Shown here: one piece after another, positions 6,578 through 8,145 of the stretch
Layout: every line of letters starts with the position of its first letter
How positions within the stretch are numbered: the stretch's first letter is position 1
Origin: an uncultured Lachnospiraceae bacterium
Lineage (GTDB): Bacteria > Bacillota > Clostridia > Lachnospirales > Lachnospiraceae
Length of the DNA: 8,145 bases
Direction: 5' to 3'
NCBI GenBank assembly: GCA_910587045.1
Contig: CAJULG010000023.1
Coordinates: forward strand, 15,461 to 23,605
The notes under the pieces: generated by a model
Told to the model about the DNA's origin: nothing
Database searches by the model: none
Seen by the model: only the letters and a program-made list of their open reading frames with translations
Made by a program: the position numbers and the translations under genes

Positions 6578-7388
6578 GACAACCCTGCTGCTGGAGCAGC
6601 TGGTCGCTGATTCCGATCATAGCAATATAATGATTCCGGAGACGGACACAGAGCAAAGGACGCTGATCCGTTCTCTTATGAATATCCGTATGCCCAGGCA
6701 GGCAGCTGAGGAGCTACTGCACCTGCAGGATGATTATCTGCAGGAGACGCTTATGAAAGAGGGAATTGTCAGTCTGGCAGACATACCGACGGCCCAGCAG
6801 CAATATGGCAGCACGTTACCCTTTGCGGACAGGATATCACTCTGGCAGGGTGATATTACCAGACTAAAGGCGGGAGCGATCGTAAACGCTGCCAATTCCC
6901 GGATGCTGGGATGCTTTGTACCCTGTCACCGCTGCATTGACAATGCCATTCACAGTGCTGCCGGTATTCAGCTTCGCCTCGAATGCGATCAGATCATGAA
7001 GCAGCGGCAGCAGCATGGTATACCATATGAGGAGCCGGTAGGAACCGCCACGCTGACCAGAAGCTATAACCTGCCCTGCGATTACGTGATCCATACTGTC
7101 GGGCCGATTGTATATGAGGGATTAACTCCGGCTCTCTGCCGGGACTTAAGAAGCTGTTATGAAGCTGCCCTGACCTGTTGTATTGAACATCATATCAGAT
7201 CCATTGCTTTTTGCTGTATTTCAACCGGCGAATTTCACTTTCCTAATGATACCGCAGCAGAAATTGCAGTGAAGACTGTAACGGATGTTTTGAACGCCCA
7301 TGGAGGCGACTGTATGGAACGGGTGATCTTCAATGTATTCAAGGATACAGACCGGAGCATATATGAGAGGCTTCTGACCGGAAGCTGA
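6561..7388 (+). CDS. Zinc-dependent macrodomain protein-ADP-ribose hydrolase
   Basis: It likely removes ADP-ribose from proteins. Related Zn-macrodomains reverse SirTM-catalysed ADP-ribosylation of lipoylated GcvH-like carriers. The 275-aa length fits the family: a helical N-terminal region (about 1-90), then the macrodomain. The macrodomain shows WQGDITRLKAGAIVNAANS (95-113), the zinc-motif segment GCFVPCHRCIDNAIH (117-131) with Cys118, Cys122, His123 and Cys125 as candidate ligands, DYVIHTVGP (174-182), the phosphate-binding loop CISTGEFHFPND (219-230), and VIFNVFKD. AGGAGG at 6549-6554 lies 6 nt before the ATG, inside the sirtuin remnant, so the gene was probably once translationally coupled to it. 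No promoter is obvious directly upstream. No terminator separates it from the LtaS-like gene, so read-through is possible. All key motifs look intact. Confidence 0.9.
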   Translation: MKEHTKTTLLLEQLVADSDHSNIMIPETDTEQRTLIRSLMNIRMPRQAAEELLHLQDDYLQETLMKEGIVSLADIPTAQQQYGSTLPFADRISLWQGDITRLKAGAIVNAANSRMLGCFVPCHRCIDNAIHSAAGIQLRLECDQIMKQRQQHGIPYEEPVGTATLTRSYNLPCDYVIHTVGPIVYEGLTPALCRDLRSCYEAALTCCIEHHIRSIAFCCISTGEFHFPNDTAAEIAVKTVTDVLNAHGGDCMERVIFNVFKDTDRSIYERLLTGS

Positions 7389-7419
7389 TCTGCTACCACA
7401 ACAGCAAAAAAAGAAACGC

Positions 7420-7448
7420 TTGCCAATTCTTTCCAGAAATCGTACTAT
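7420..7448 (+). promoter_or_regulatory. Probable promoter for rubrerythrin
   Basis: TTGCCA (7420-7425) and TACTAT (7443-7448) are 17 nt apart. An overlapping TACAAT at 7452-7457 is an alternative -10. The leader would be about 55 nt. I saw no hairpin-plus-T-tract terminator between the macrodomain stop and this site. Confidence 0.55.
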
Positions 7449-7459
7449 ATATACAATAC

Positions 7460-7481
7460 TTGCTTATAAATACATAAGCAA
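7460..7481. promoter_or_regulatory. Perfect inverted repeat, candidate operator of the rubrerythrin gene
   Basis: Arms TTGCTTAT (7460-7467) and ATAAGCAA (7474-7481) are perfect complements around a 6-nt AT-rich centre. The site covers roughly +5 to +27 of the predicted transcript, a usual repressor position. It is not followed by a T tract, so it is not a terminator. It does not cleanly match the PerR consensus TTATAATNATTATAA. Confidence 0.5.
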
Positions 7482-7510
7482 TAAAACAACAGAAAAAGGA
7501 GAGAAACACT

Positions 7511-8050
7511 ATGGATAACAAGTATGCAGGTACCCGGACGGAGAAGAATCTGCTGGCCGCTTTTGCAGGCGAATCTCAGGCAAGAAATAAGTATACCTAT
7601 TTCGCTTCCACGGCAAAAAAGGAAGGATATGAGCAGATTTCTGCCATGTTCTTAAAGACAGCAGAGAATGAGAAGGAACATGCAAAAATGTGGTTAAAGG
7701 AACTGCAGGGGATCGGTGATACAAAAGCCAACCTGGAGGCCGCCGCAGACGGTGAGAATTATGAATGGACCGACATGTATGAAGCATTTGCAAAGACAGC
7801 AGAAGAAGAGGGCTTCCAGGAACTGGCAGAGAAGTTCCGACTGGTTGCCGCGATCGAAAAGCATCATGAAGAACGGTACCGCGCACTCTTAAGAAATATA
7901 GAAACTGCTTCCGTATTTGAAAAAAGTGAAGTGAAGGTATGGGAATGCCGGAACTGCGGACATATTGTTGTGGGAACCAAGGCACCAGAGGTATGTCCGA
8001 CCTGTAACCATCCGCAAAGCTTCTTTGAAATAAGTGCTGAGAATTATTAA
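7511..8050 (+). CDS. rbr: Rubrerythrin (diiron peroxidase with rubredoxin domain)
   Basis: This cytoplasmic oxidative-stress enzyme of anaerobes reduces hydrogen peroxide to water, taking electrons through its rubredoxin centre. It is 179 aa, within the usual range or slightly short. The ferritin-like four-helix domain (about 1-130) carries expected diiron ligands: Glu21 in GESQARNKY, Glu54 and His57 in ENEKEH, a Glu in the 98-100 cluster of TAEEEGF, and Glu116 with His119 in IEKHHEERY. The C-terminal rubredoxin-type domain has Cys146 and Cys149 (CRNCG) and Cys162 and Cys165 (CPTC), enough for one Fe(SCys)4 site. An AGGAG ribosome binding site lies 9 nt before the ATG. The gene appears monocistronic, with its own promoter and an inverted repeat at the start of the leader. 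The spacing CxxC-12-CxxC and order (diiron then rubredoxin) are those of classical, not reverse, rubrerythrin. Confidence 0.97.
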   Translation: MDNKYAGTRTEKNLLAAFAGESQARNKYTYFASTAKKEGYEQISAMFLKTAENEKEHAKMWLKELQGIGDTKANLEAAADGENYEWTDMYEAFAKTAEEEGFQELAEKFRLVAAIEKHHEERYRALLRNIETASVFEKSEVKVWECRNCGHIVVGTKAPEVCPTCNHPQSFFEISAENY

Positions 8051-8145
8051 CAGCTTCTATTATACTAACCAGAAATGCCCTTACGTCGTCGATGTGATAT
8101 GTTGTGAACTGTAGATGTAAACATTTCCAATAAACGCTTTATTTT
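8051..8145 (+). other. Downstream region without a recognised feature
   Basis: This 95-base stretch follows rubrerythrin to the window edge. I see no ORF, no hairpin with a T tract and no convincing promoter. The rubrerythrin terminator may lie beyond the window. Confidence 0.4.

Noticed and set aside
7384..7410. Possible terminator after the macrodomain gene (GCTG...CAGC followed by an A-run)
   Set aside because: The stem is only 4 bp and is followed by A residues, not T residues, on the + strand.
7509..7985. 158-codon ORF on the - strand
   Set aside because: It is a shadow of rubrerythrin, whose metal-binding motifs on the + strand are unmistakable.
1..8145. CRISPR arrays, tRNA or rRNA genes, insertion sequences, attachment sites
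   Set aside because: None was seen: no regularly spaced repeats, no cloverleaf or rRNA signatures, and no transposase or integrase motifs on either strand.

Overview
The window reads as chromosome of a Gram-positive Clostridia member, most likely Lachnospiraceae. The basis is the mid-range GC content, the G-rich Shine-Dalgarno sequences, the adjacent DnaD-type and DnaI-type helicase-loader genes, the long (398 aa) PRPP synthetase, the LtaS-like membrane protein and the rubrerythrin. All intact genes are on the + strand. Assignments rest on motif reading alone; no database search was possible.

Layout. Positions 1-143 are the tail or leader of something upstream. Positions 144-2311 hold a two-gene replication unit: a DnaD/DnaB-like primosome protein starting with TTG, followed 20 nt later by a DnaI/DnaC-type AAA+ helicase loader. 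A clear extended -10 promoter (2320-2349) then drives prs (2419-3615), which ends in a strong intrinsic terminator (3639-3683). A second strong promoter (3734-3763), preceded by a tandem Pho-box-like repeat, drives an LTA synthase/sulfatase-like membrane enzyme (3805-5877; the listed start is an ATG, not the TTG two codons upstream).

Positions 5874-6577 are a gene graveyard. Three truncated genes abut each other with almost no spacer: the C-terminal half of an HxlR-type regulator on the - strand, the middle of an AAA_14/DUF4143-type ATPase on the + strand, and the frameshifted C-terminal tail of what looks like a SirTM-class (class M) sirtuin. The last overlaps the start of an intact zinc-dependent macrodomain gene (6561-7388). 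SirTM and Zn-macrodomain proteins normally form a pair that writes and erases ADP-ribose on lipoylated carrier proteins, so here the eraser appears to have outlived its writer.

The window closes with a rubrerythrin (7511-8050) that has its own promoter and a perfect 8-bp inverted repeat just downstream of the -10, a good candidate operator.

Most of the window is ordinary core genome. I see no new multi-gene defence or mobile system. The points most worth a second look are the decayed sirTM-macrodomain junction, the Pho-box-like repeat before the LtaS-like gene, the divergent PRPP loop of prs, and the rubrerythrin operator.
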